Below are positions 1-5,409 of a DNA stretch of 7,560 nucleotides, piece after piece; the stretch's first letter is position 1, and every line of letters begins with the position of its first letter. The position numbers were made by a program, and so were the translations under genes. Under the pieces are notes generated by a model that was given only the letters and a program-made list of their open reading frames with translations, did no database searches and was not told the origin of the DNA. The stretch is from Chitinophagaceae bacterium (GTDB taxonomy: Bacteria; Bacteroidota; Bacteroidia; Chitinophagales; Chitinophagaceae): the NCBI GenBank assembly GCA_025963615.1, contig JAOQAL010000493.1, positions 1 through 7,560 of the forward strand, given 5' to 3'.

Positions 1-302
1 CGTGGAAGTTTGAATTAAATAACGAGCTACAGGGTAACCTTCAACAAAAAACAGCTTTATTCGATGGCAACAATAATATACTGTTATGGAATGCTTATTT
101 TGGAGAAAATTTTTTGAAGAATGATAAAGCCATCATCAAAATAATCGGGCATGATATACTTAACCAGAACACCGGTTATTCAAGATATATCAGCAGTAAC
201 GTAATACAGGAAACAAATTATCAAAGCATCGCAAGATATTTTCTTCTAAGCTTTGTTTGGAATTTTTCAAAAAATTCTACTGGCAACAAGGCAGATAGGT
301 AA
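1..302 (+). CDS. Outer-membrane beta-barrel protein, C-terminal end (partial)
   Basis: Only the last 99 codons are present; the frame (codons starting at base 3) is open to the left edge, so the gene begins outside the window. The translation shows alternating polar/aromatic strands: LLWNAYFGENFLKNDKAI, then HDILNQNTGYSRYI, then QSIARYFLLSFVWNFS near the end. This order (a 'LWNA..FLKN' strand, a 'DILNQN' turn, a 'RYFLLSF.WN' terminal strand) is what the last strands of Bacteroidota outer-membrane beta-barrel/TonB-dependent-receptor-like proteins look like. Such proteins sit in the outer membrane and usually import ligands or belong to carbohydrate-use loci, but the plug domain that would tell is missing. 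A short tail (KNSTGNKADR) follows the last strand, which is slightly unusual because barrels often end on the aromatic residue. The first in-frame ATT/TTG/ATG-like codons inside the fragment are not real starts. The family call is fairly sure; the ligand is unknown. Confidence 0.75.
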   Translation, partial: WKFELNNELQGNLQQKTALFDGNNNILLWNAYFGENFLKNDKAIIKIIGHDILNQNTGYSRYISSNVIQETNYQSIARYFLLSFVWNFSKNSTGNKADR

Positions 303-582
303 ATCCAGATACCGAATTCAGGTTCGCTTTCCAGAAAACGTTTTTGAACATCGTTTTACGGATTTTGTATAATTTTATCATGCTCAAATAAAAAATTAGC
401 CCTGTCGAGGCTACTCAAGAAGCTACAAATTCGCCCATCGGTTGATCTTCCAGGTGTAATTCAATTGCCTTTTCGTTCCTGCAGTCTCTGACAAGGTCTG
501 CTCCTGAAGTGGTAATATCCGGCATATTAACAGAGGGTCTTTTCCTGATTTTATTTATATAGTGGCGTGCAGCCGCTTCATA

Positions 583-627
583 ACGAAAGGGAAAAGCCTG
601 GAAGAGATTGAAAAAATGTTCAGTTAA
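583..627 (+). pseudogene. SP-family sugar transporter (MFS), C-terminal remnant
   Basis: The codons from 583 read TKGKSLEEIEKMFS and then a TAA stop. This is the signature ending of major-facilitator sugar porters of the SP family (the xylose/glucose/arabinose type), normally PETKGKSLEEIE after the twelfth membrane helix. Just upstream, the usual 'LIFIWRFVPE' helix end can be read only in pieces and in different frames: a frame containing LFLIL-FI then TAG then WR, and the final frame with RFI directly before TKGKS. The rest of a gene of about 450 codons is absent. I infer a deletion plus frameshift decay. The motif match is strong over 14 residues; the original substrate cannot be told. Confidence 0.6.
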
Positions 628-683
628 GATATGCTGAATTCAAAAGTTTAGAAGTCAGCATGATTTGCTTCCATCATTTTCCT

Positions 684-743
684 TTATTCTGTCGGTGTAA
701 CACCTTTTATTTCCTTAAAAAGCCGTTCTGGATACGATCTTTT
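684..743 (-). pseudogene. AraC-type regulator, C-terminal remnant
   Basis: On the minus strand, codons from 743 down to 687 read KRSYPERLFKEIKGVTPTE, with TAA at 684-686. This matches the end of the second helix-turn-helix of AraC/XylS regulators, typically 'sYFsRlFKkxxGxTPxEYR'. Upstream of it in the same direction lies the stop codon of the GH95 gene, so no room is left for the rest of an AraC protein. It is a cut-off tail, shortened by a few residues after TPTE. AraC regulators often control carbohydrate genes, so this may be the former regulator of this locus; that is inference. The fragment is short, hence moderate confidence. Confidence 0.5.
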
Positions 744-744
744 T

Positions 745-3201
745 CTAGTTAACGGTTACAGAATAACGGGTATCCCTTTTTGTATCAAATACAATTACTC
801 CCTCTTCCCTTTGATACGCAATTGTTTTTCCTTGCTGATCTTTAATGTTGACATTACCAGCGAGTAAGATATTACAGGGTAATCCCCTGCTCGAAAAGAT
901 TTTTATGTTTTTTACTTTTCCCTGCTGCCAGTTAAAAGAAACTTCAAACCCGTTACGGGCTCTCAGGCCTTTAACTGATCCGTCTTGAAGCGAAGGATCT
1001 GAAGGCAAAGCCGGCAATAACCGGATAATGTTTTTCTTACCGTGACTCTGCATCAGCATTTCCGCGATACCTGCAGTAGCACCCAGGTTTCCATCTATCT
1101 GGAAAGGTGGCCCTGCGCAAAAAAGATTAGGATAGGTACCCGCACCATTACTATATTCAATTGTTGTAACCGTCGAAGGCGTTAAAAAAATTCGCAGGAG
1201 ATTAAAGGATTCATTTCCATTTTGCATACGTGCATTTAAAGCCATCCGCAGCGCCAAAGCCCAACCAATTCCAATTTTCTTTCGCCTTATTAACGTTACC
1301 GCTGCCGCTTTTGTAAACTCCGGAGTTCCCCAGGGTGTAATTTCATCAAGCGGATAAACTCCCAACAAATGCGAAGTATGACGGTGTTCAGGCTCAGCTT
1401 CTTTATAATCTTCCAGCCACTCCTGCAATGCTCCTGTCGAAGGACTTATCTGCAACGGTGCAAGTCTTGGAACAATCAAACGAAGACTATCACTCCAGGC
1501 TTTATCAATATTTAAAATAGTAGCAGACTCTATTGCTTCATTCAATATCTCCCGCCCGAATTGCATATCGACGGTTGGACCCATACAATTGGCGATATGT
1601 TCTCCATTGGGTCCAATAAATGAATTCTCTGGTGAATTGGAAGGAGCTGTGACCAACCATTTATGTTTTGGTTCTTCTATTAAAATATCGGTAAAGAATT
1701 GCGCCGCTCCTTTGATAACAGGATATACGGAAGCCAGAAAATTTTTATCCGGATTATACAGGTAATGTTGCCACAGATGCATGGTAGCCCAGGTGCCGCC
1801 GGTAACAGTAGAACCCCAGTTGGCACTTTCTCCCGGTGAAGTGTAGCCCCATGGATTAGTAATGGGATGTGTTACCCAGCCTCTGGCTCCATAGTAAGTC
1901 TTTGCCGTGCGGCTTCCATAATCAGCCATCTGCCCCAATAAAGTGAACAAAGGTTGATGACACGCTGCAAGATTAGTAACTTCAGCGGGCCAGTAATTCA
2001 TTTGCACATTAATATCTGTGTGATAGTCGCCGTTCCAGGGTGTCTGGTATTCATCTGCCCATAAACCTTGCAGGTTAGCGGGCATACCACCCGGTCGTGA
2101 AGAAGATATTAATAAGTATCTACCGAAGTTAAAATACATATTGACCAGGTCAGGATCCGATGCACCATTGGCGAATCTTGTCAATCGTTCTACTACACTT
2201 AGCTGAGCTATTTCTTTTTTGTTTTCACCAGCCGTAAAATTTAAACGACACCTGTTAAAATAATTTTGGAAATCTTTTATATGCGCAGTTAACAATTTTG
2301 TCCAGGATATACCTGCCGCTTTGTTCAATGTTTGTAACACAACGGGCAATGGTTCCGGTCCCCGCTTCTCTACTTTTGGCCAGTTCATGTCGGTATTGGC
2401 TCCTACTAATAATATACATTCGTTGGCGCCCATGATCACTATACTGCTATCAGTAACAGATAACTGACCGCCGATAGGTATTGCTTTTAATACAGAAGCA
2501 TAATGAATACCTTCATCCCCTTCACTATTCAGGATTCCCTGCAGATACATCTGATCTTTTTTCATCGCATAACCAGCTCGTTCCTTTCTGTGCAAACGGG
2601 CAGTAAAAGACAGAGCGCCCGGTTTAGAAGCCTTTAACCGGACAATGATTAGCTGGGCCGGGGCTGACACCATCACTTCTTCTGAATAAGTGATACCCTT
2701 TCTTTGCCAGGAAGTTCTTGTAAAAGCGCTGTCCAGCCGTAGCGTTCTTTGATAATTTTGAACAGGCAAATGCCCATCCTGCCAATTAATAAAAAGATCC
2801 CCCAGCGTCTGGTAACAACCAAATTTTACGTTAGCCCCGTTTCCTGAACCAGAACCTTTTCCTTTGCAAATAAAATGGGCCTGCATGATATCCTGAGCTT
2901 CTGCATTTTTGCCTTCGAGTAACAATTGCCTGATTTGAGGAAGATATTTGATTGCATCAGGATCATCCGCATTTTGTACTCCCCCGCTCCACATTGAAAT
3001 TTCATTTAAAACAATTCTCTCCCTATCCGTTCTTCCAAAAACCATGGCCCCCAGCCGGCCATTTCCTAAAGGAGAAGAAGAATGATAATTGTCTGCTGGC
3101 TCCTTAAACAACATGCGGACATCATTCTGCGCATTAAGATCAAGGGAATATAAAAAAAGAAATACAAGGCTTCGCTGACAGATTACTTTCAATGATGGCA
3201 T
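745..3201 (-). CDS. Secreted GH95 alpha-L-fucosidase (glycosyl hydrolase family 95)
   Basis: 818 aa, the usual size for GH95 enzymes, which remove alpha-1,2-linked L-fucose (some members L-galactose) from glycans by an inverting mechanism. Residues 1-25 form a signal peptide (hydrophobic SLVFLFLYSL, likely cut after Ala24 in NAQ), with no lipobox Cys, so the enzyme is exported and probably periplasmic. The N-terminal beta domain carries SSPLGNGRLGAMVFG (42-56) and LNEISMWSGG (65-74). The (alpha/alpha)6 barrel has HTDINVQMNYWPAEVTNL (394-411), SNSPEN (521-526), EHRHTSHLLGVYP (605-617) and FQIDGNLGATAGIAEML (700-716). By motif, Glu525 is the general acid (AfcA Glu566), Asp703 matches AfcA Asp766 and Asn398 matches Asn423; the place of Asn421 is taken by Asp396. 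The ATG at 3199-3201 is preferred because the signal peptide starts there; no Shine-Dalgarno is visible. The gene stands alone, facing away from the stress cluster, with debris of a transporter and an AraC regulator downstream. Family very sure; sugar specificity not. Confidence 0.93.
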   Translation of the reverse strand: MPSLKVICQRSLVFLFLYSLDLNAQNDVRMLFKEPADNYHSSSPLGNGRLGAMVFGRTDRERIVLNEISMWSGGVQNADDPDAIKYLPQIRQLLLEGKNAEAQDIMQAHFICKGKGSGSGNGANVKFGCYQTLGDLFINWQDGHLPVQNYQRTLRLDSAFTRTSWQRKGITYSEEVMVSAPAQLIIVRLKASKPGALSFTARLHRKERAGYAMKKDQMYLQGILNSEGDEGIHYASVLKAIPIGGQLSVTDSSIVIMGANECILLVGANTDMNWPKVEKRGPEPLPVVLQTLNKAAGISWTKLLTAHIKDFQNYFNRCRLNFTAGENKKEIAQLSVVERLTRFANGASDPDLVNMYFNFGRYLLISSSRPGGMPANLQGLWADEYQTPWNGDYHTDINVQMNYWPAEVTNLAACHQPLFTLLGQMADYGSRTAKTYYGARGWVTHPITNPWGYTSPGESANWGSTVTGGTWATMHLWQHYLYNPDKNFLASVYPVIKGAAQFFTDILIEEPKHKWLVTAPSNSPENSFIGPNGEHIANCMGPTVDMQFGREILNEAIESATILNIDKAWSDSLRLIVPRLAPLQISPSTGALQEWLEDYKEAEPEHRHTSHLLGVYPLDEITPWGTPEFTKAAAVTLIRRKKIGIGWALALRMALNARMQNGNESFNLLRIFLTPSTVTTIEYSNGAGTYPNLFCAGPPFQIDGNLGATAGIAEMLMQSHGKKNIIRLLPALPSDPSLQDGSVKGLRARNGFEVSFNWQQGKVKNIKIFSSRGLPCNILLAGNVNIKDQQGKTIAYQREEGVIVFDTKRDTRYSVTVN

Positions 3202-3219
3202 AACATGGTTTTAAAATAG

Positions 3220-3233
3220 TAGATATATATCTA
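3220..3233. repeat. 14-bp perfect palindrome upstream of the GH95 gene
   Basis: TAGATATATATCTA is a perfect inverted repeat lying 18 to 32 bases upstream of the GH95 start codon. Its position fits an operator or part of the promoter for the leftward gene, but alternating AT sequence is easily palindromic by chance. No clear TAnnTTTG box was found for this gene. Confidence 0.3.
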
Positions 3234-3357
3234 TGACAAGATACGTGTTCGTCACATTAAAAAAAACAGAATTATTAATGAAAATGATGGACTTCTTACA
3301 GATCAATTATCACCGCCCACCCGTAGCTCCGTGGCAAATAGGACAAGCGGAAATAGT

Positions 3358-3549
3358 GATAGAGAATCCAAATACTATAAGATTGAAGTATCGAAAAAAG
3401 TTTTCGATAAAGATTGGAGTGGTGCTGATGATAATTGGGTAAAGAGTTCTCATCCCTTGCTTTTGAAATCAATAATAAGATCATCGAAAAGAAAAACCTG
3501 GTACATGATCTTATCAAGCGTAGTTACAATTTAAATAAATTTGCAAATG
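3358..3549 (+). pseudogene. Tyrosine recombinase N-terminal arm-domain remnant, frameshifted
   Basis: In one frame (codons from 3358) the sequence reads SKYYKIEVSKKVFDKDW, then DDNWVKSSHP; after base 3456 the text continues in the next frame as AFEINNKIIEKKNLVHDLIK and RSYNLNKFAN. Joined, this resembles the N-terminal DNA-binding arm domain of Bacteroidota tyrosine recombinases (phage-integrase-like), where a 'W.kkSHP...(l)N.kI.ek' stretch leads into a helix that precedes the SAM-like domain. One lost T in CCCTTGCTTTTG at 3454-3465 (expected CCC TTT GCT TTT) accounts for the switch. No core-binding or catalytic domain (R...HxxR...Y) follows; a regulator gene begins instead. I infer a broken leftover of a mobile element. 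The family call rests on short motifs and is moderate. Confidence 0.45.
3536..3543 (+). promoter_or_regulatory. Possible Bacteroidota -7 box for the Crp/Fnr gene
   Basis: TAAATTTG fits the Bacteroidetes -7 consensus TAnnTTTG exactly and lies 65 bp before the ATG at 3609. No TTTG -33 element is found at the usual spacing. The box also falls on the Asn-Lys-Phe codons of the recombinase remnant, so the match could be accidental. Confidence 0.25.
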
Positions 3550-3608
3550 ACCGGTTCCACAGCGCCAAAATTCTTATTCATCGTTTTACACTTAACTTAG
3601 TATATACA

Positions 3609-4187
3609 ATGGATGCCAAAGAAATCTTAAAAGTTCATGTAGCTAAATTAGCTTCGCTGACCGATGAACAGTTTGATTATTTCTTTTCGTTTTTTAAAAA
3701 ACAGCGTTTTAAAAAGGGGCAGGCCATCATCAGCGAAGGCGATGCAGCCGACTGTGAATATTTCGTGATCTCCGGCTGCTTAAAATCCTTCTTTATCAAC
3801 GATGACCTGAAAATGTTTATCCTGCAGTTTGCCATGCCAACCTGGTGGGCCTCTGATTACAATGCCTTGTATAATCATACCCCGGCCACGATCAGCGTTG
3901 ACTGCATTACTGATACAGAAGTACTTTGTCTTACCAATGACGACAGGGAAAACCTATGTAACGAACTTCACAATGCCGAACATTTTTTCCGGTGGCGAAC
4001 CAATAAAGGCTATGTTGCGGCGAATAAAAGACTGCTATCGTTTATGAATAATAATGTGAAATACCGCTATGAAGAACTGCTAAAACTTTACCCCGAACTC
4101 TATAATATTGTACCTAAAAACCTGATTGCTGCTTATTTGGGTGTGTCAAGAGAAACGTTGAGCCGCCTATATCAGGGCGAAAAGTGA
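3609..4187 (+). CDS. Crp/Fnr family transcriptional regulator
   Basis: 192 aa, the normal length of the short Bacteroidota Crp/Fnr proteins. Residues about 20-110 form the cyclic-nucleotide-binding-type beta barrel (FKKGQAIISEGD at 34-45, EYFVISGCLKSFF at 50-62). The phosphate-binding cassette of cAMP-binding CRP (GELgl...RSA) is missing; WWASDYNALYNHTPAT stands in its place, so cAMP binding is unlikely. There is no FNR-type N-terminal cysteine cluster. A long dimer helix precedes the C-terminal winged helix, with recognition helix VSRETLSRLYQ (179-189); Arg181, Glu182 and Arg186 have the spacing of CRP Arg180, Glu181 and Arg185, which read GTGA. Two GTGA-N6-TCAC palindromes begin at its stop codon and precede yceI, which suggests that it controls the downstream cluster and perhaps itself. 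The frame stays open 58 codons upstream, but that part is recombinase debris; ATG 3609 gives the family N-terminus. The ligand or signal is unknown. Confidence 0.88.
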   Translation: MDAKEILKVHVAKLASLTDEQFDYFFSFFKKQRFKKGQAIISEGDAADCEYFVISGCLKSFFINDDLKMFILQFAMPTWWASDYNALYNHTPATISVDCITDTEVLCLTNDDRENLCNELHNAEHFFRWRTNKGYVAANKRLLSFMNNNVKYRYEELLKLYPELYNIVPKNLIAAYLGVSRETLSRLYQGEK

Positions 4188-4197
4188 TGTACATCAC
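4184..4197. promoter_or_regulatory. CRP/FNR-type operator 1 (perfect palindrome)
   Basis: GTGATGTACATCAC is a perfect 14-bp inverted repeat with the CRP core GTGA-N6-TCAC. It includes the TGA stop codon (4185-4187) of the Crp/Fnr gene. It shares the 10-bp lead AAAAGTGATG with operator 2, whose centre is 37 bp further on. Relative to the proposed yceI start point its centre lies near -79. Binding by the adjacent regulator is inferred from the Arg-Glu-x3-Arg recognition helix. Confidence 0.6.
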
Positions 4198-4220
4198 ATA
4201 AATGCTACCTCTCTTTAAAA

Positions 4221-4234
4221 GTGATGCAGGTCAC
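4221..4234. promoter_or_regulatory. CRP/FNR-type operator 2 upstream of yceI
   Basis: GTGATGCAGGTCAC carries the same GTGA-N6-TCAC core, with a spacer that is not palindromic. Its centre (4227.5) is about 41 to 45 bp before the transcription start expected from the -7-like box at 4257-4264. That is the class II activator position, and it covers the place where a -33 element would be, which is absent. An activator role is therefore more likely than repression; this is inference. Confidence 0.58.
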
Positions 4235-4256
4235 ACAGCTTCCCGGATTTCCTTCC

Positions 4257-4264
4257 CAACTTTG
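4257..4264 (+). promoter_or_regulatory. Probable -7 promoter box for yceI
   Basis: CAACTTTG differs from the Bacteroidetes -7 consensus TAnnTTTG at one base. It lies 25 bp before the yceI ATG. No TTTG -33 box is seen at the usual distance, which fits an activator-dependent promoter with operator 2 just upstream. Confidence 0.35.
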
Positions 4265-4289
4265 TGTTACAATTAAAAACATAAAGACA

Positions 4290-4811
4290 ATGGAAACTCA
4301 AAAATTTAAGATCGTAAGCACTCAAAGCAATATTGATTGGATAGGCAGAAAGGTAACCGGCGCACACAATGGCACTATGGGCGTTAAAGAAGGTGTATTG
4401 ATGCTGAATGATGGTAAACTTACAAGCGGTAAAATCATTGCCGACATAGCGTCTATCAAAATACTGGATATAACCGACCCTGTAACAAATACCCAGTTTG
4501 CCGGCCATCTGGCTTCTGATGATTTCTTCTCAACTGAAAAATATCCCGAAGCTTCTTTGGAAATCATTTCAGTTTCTGGCAACCATGTTGAAGGTAACCT
4601 GACCGTCAAAGGCATTACCCACCCTGTTGGTTTTGACGTTGCTATCAATATTAAAGGCGATCAGTTAAATGCAACCGGCAAGCTGGTCATCGACCGTACC
4701 AAGTATGAAATGAAATTCCGCTCCGGCAATTTCTTTAAAGATTTGGGCGACACCCTGATCTACAATGATTTTGAACTGAATATAAACATCACTGCTAAAG
4801 CTGCGGCTTAA
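4290..4811 (+). CDS. YceI family protein (cytosolic)
   Basis: 173 aa from ATG 4290. The YceI fold is a lipocalin-like beta barrel that in characterised members binds a polyisoprenoid such as a ubiquinone-type lipid; homologues are linked to stress, acid or quinone handling. Seen here: STQSNIDWIGRKVTGAHNGT (start of the barrel), LTSGKIIADIASIKILDI, then HLASDDFFSTEKYPEASLEI (the family's 'HL.s.dFFd.ekyP.a.f' motif), then VEGNLTVKGITHPVGFDV and a final RSGNFFKDLGDTLI segment. There is no signal peptide, unlike E. coli YceI, so this is a cytoplasmic version, as is common in Bacteroidota. An upstream in-frame extension to 4221 would place the start inside operator 2 and adds no family sequence, so 4290 is preferred. 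Two CRP-type operators and a -7-like box stand directly upstream. The stop is followed, in the same frame, by an orphan SDR tail. Confidence 0.9.
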   Translation: METQKFKIVSTQSNIDWIGRKVTGAHNGTMGVKEGVLMLNDGKLTSGKIIADIASIKILDITDPVTNTQFAGHLASDDFFSTEKYPEASLEIISVSGNHVEGNLTVKGITHPVGFDVAINIKGDQLNATGKLVIDRTKYEMKFRSGNFFKDLGDTLIYNDFELNINITAKAAA

Positions 4812-4937
4812 ATCAGATTTATGGGTGAAGTAGAAGATATCGCGGAAATGGTTTATACGGTTGCCAGGAGCACCTTTATTAGCGGCGCCATTATCAACGT
4901 TGATGGTGGTTTGGGAGCCGGGCGCAACCTGAATTAA
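4812..4937 (+). pseudogene. SDR oxidoreductase, orphan C-terminal fragment
   Basis: Codons 4812-4934 read IRFMGEVEDIAEMVYTVA, then RSTFISGAIINVDGGLGAG and RNLN, ending with TAA at 4935-4937. This is the typical end of classical short-chain dehydrogenases ('G.pEDIAe.v.fL.....fitG..i.vDGGl'). The Rossmann glycine motif and the Ser-Tyr-Lys active site are absent, so it cannot be an enzyme. It lies in the same frame as yceI, starting at the codon after its stop, which suggests that a deletion removed the front of an SDR gene between the two. A 38-residue peptide could start at ATG 4821 but has no visible reason to be made. The SDR identity is sure; its loss of function is nearly certain. Confidence 0.75.
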
Positions 4938-4948
4938 AATGAATTAAC

Positions 4949-5398
4949 ATGAAAACTCTTTTTTTGACCGCTTTCATGTCCTGCACCTTGCTGGTATTAA
5001 AAGCACAAAATTTAAAGAAAATGGAAACGACTCAAGATTCATTAGCAATTACTCAGGCACTGGAAGATTCCTATTTCAAAGGAATTTACGAAGGGGATAT
5101 TCATGCTTTGGGCAATATCTTCAATCCCGGCACTTTATTGTTCGGGGATGTAAAGGGGCAGCCTTATAACAAAACGCTCGATCAGTATCTTGATGGTGTT
5201 GCTCATCGTCAAAGCCCCAAAGATTCCGGCAAACCATTTAAGGGAACGATTATAACGGTTGATGTGGTCAACTCCATAGCTGTTGCCAAAGTACATGTTA
5301 AAATGTACGATTTTAACTACGACGAGTTCCTTTCTTTTCATAAGATCAATAACCGATGGATGATCGTTAACAAAATGATCACCGACGTGGCTGAATAA
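4949..5398 (+). CDS. NTF2-like / putative lumazine-binding family protein, exported
   Basis: 149 aa. Residues 1-19 look like a signal peptide (MKTLFLTAFMSCTLLVLKA, cut before Gln20), so the product is probably periplasmic; Cys12 does not sit in a good lipobox. The mature part has the NTF2-like alpha+beta fold of the family named putative lumazine-binding (Lumazine_bd_2): SLAITQALEDSYFKGIYEGD (31-50), then NPGTLLFGDVKGQ, the diagnostic RQSPKDSGKPFKGTI (87-101), VVNSIAVAKVHVKMYDFNY, and a closing LSFHKINNRWMIVNKMI. These proteins have a small pocket, but no reaction or ligand is established, and the lumazine name is only by similarity. A second in-frame ATG at 5021 (METTQDSLAI) would give a cytosolic form with the whole domain. 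It starts 11 bases after the SDR fragment and its stop is 11 bases before the nitronate monooxygenase, so it is very likely co-transcribed with it. Confidence 0.85.
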   Translation: MKTLFLTAFMSCTLLVLKAQNLKKMETTQDSLAITQALEDSYFKGIYEGDIHALGNIFNPGTLLFGDVKGQPYNKTLDQYLDGVAHRQSPKDSGKPFKGTIITVDVVNSIAVAKVHVKMYDFNYDEFLSFHKINNRWMIVNKMITDVAE

Positions 5399-5409
5399 AT
5401 TTTAGCATT

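Larger units (their letters stand above)
303..744. other. Gene-poor stretch with decayed gene ends
   Basis: About 440 bp between two convergent genes. It holds no intact gene. Two short pieces are recognisable: the tail of a sugar transporter on + (583-627) and the tail of an AraC-type regulator on - (684-743). A stop-free frame on the minus strand (415-639, 74 codons) lacks a start codon at its beginning and resembles no family I know; part of it is the antisense of the transporter tail. No convincing rho-independent terminator hairpin was seen, although two transcripts should end here. Confidence 0.6.

Noticed and set aside
114..302. A separate 62-aa gene starting inside the first gene fragment
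   Set aside because: The same frame is open to the left edge with barrel-like sequence, so it is the 3' end of a larger gene.
310..390. Minus-strand MFKNVFWKAN..., faintly like the start of an FtsX-type ABC permease
   Set aside because: Only a few residues agree and the frame runs into the end of the outer-membrane protein gene.
415..639. Stop-free minus-strand frame of 74 codons (ends ...HLEDQPMGEFVAS)
   Set aside because: It has no start codon at its beginning, its first part is the antisense of the recognised transporter tail, and I know no family like it. Kept only as a remark on the stretch.
3244..3256. GTGTTCGTCACA as a third CRP-type site upstream of the regulator
   Set aside because: Only the right half matches; the spacing does not fit GTGA-N6-TCAC.
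3435..3608. N-terminal 58-residue extension of the Crp/Fnr protein
   Set aside because: It reads as recombinase arm-domain sequence, and the family N-terminus begins at the ATG at 3609.
4215..4648. Long minus-strand frames opposite yceI
   Set aside because: They are antisense shadows of a well-supported gene and show no domain.
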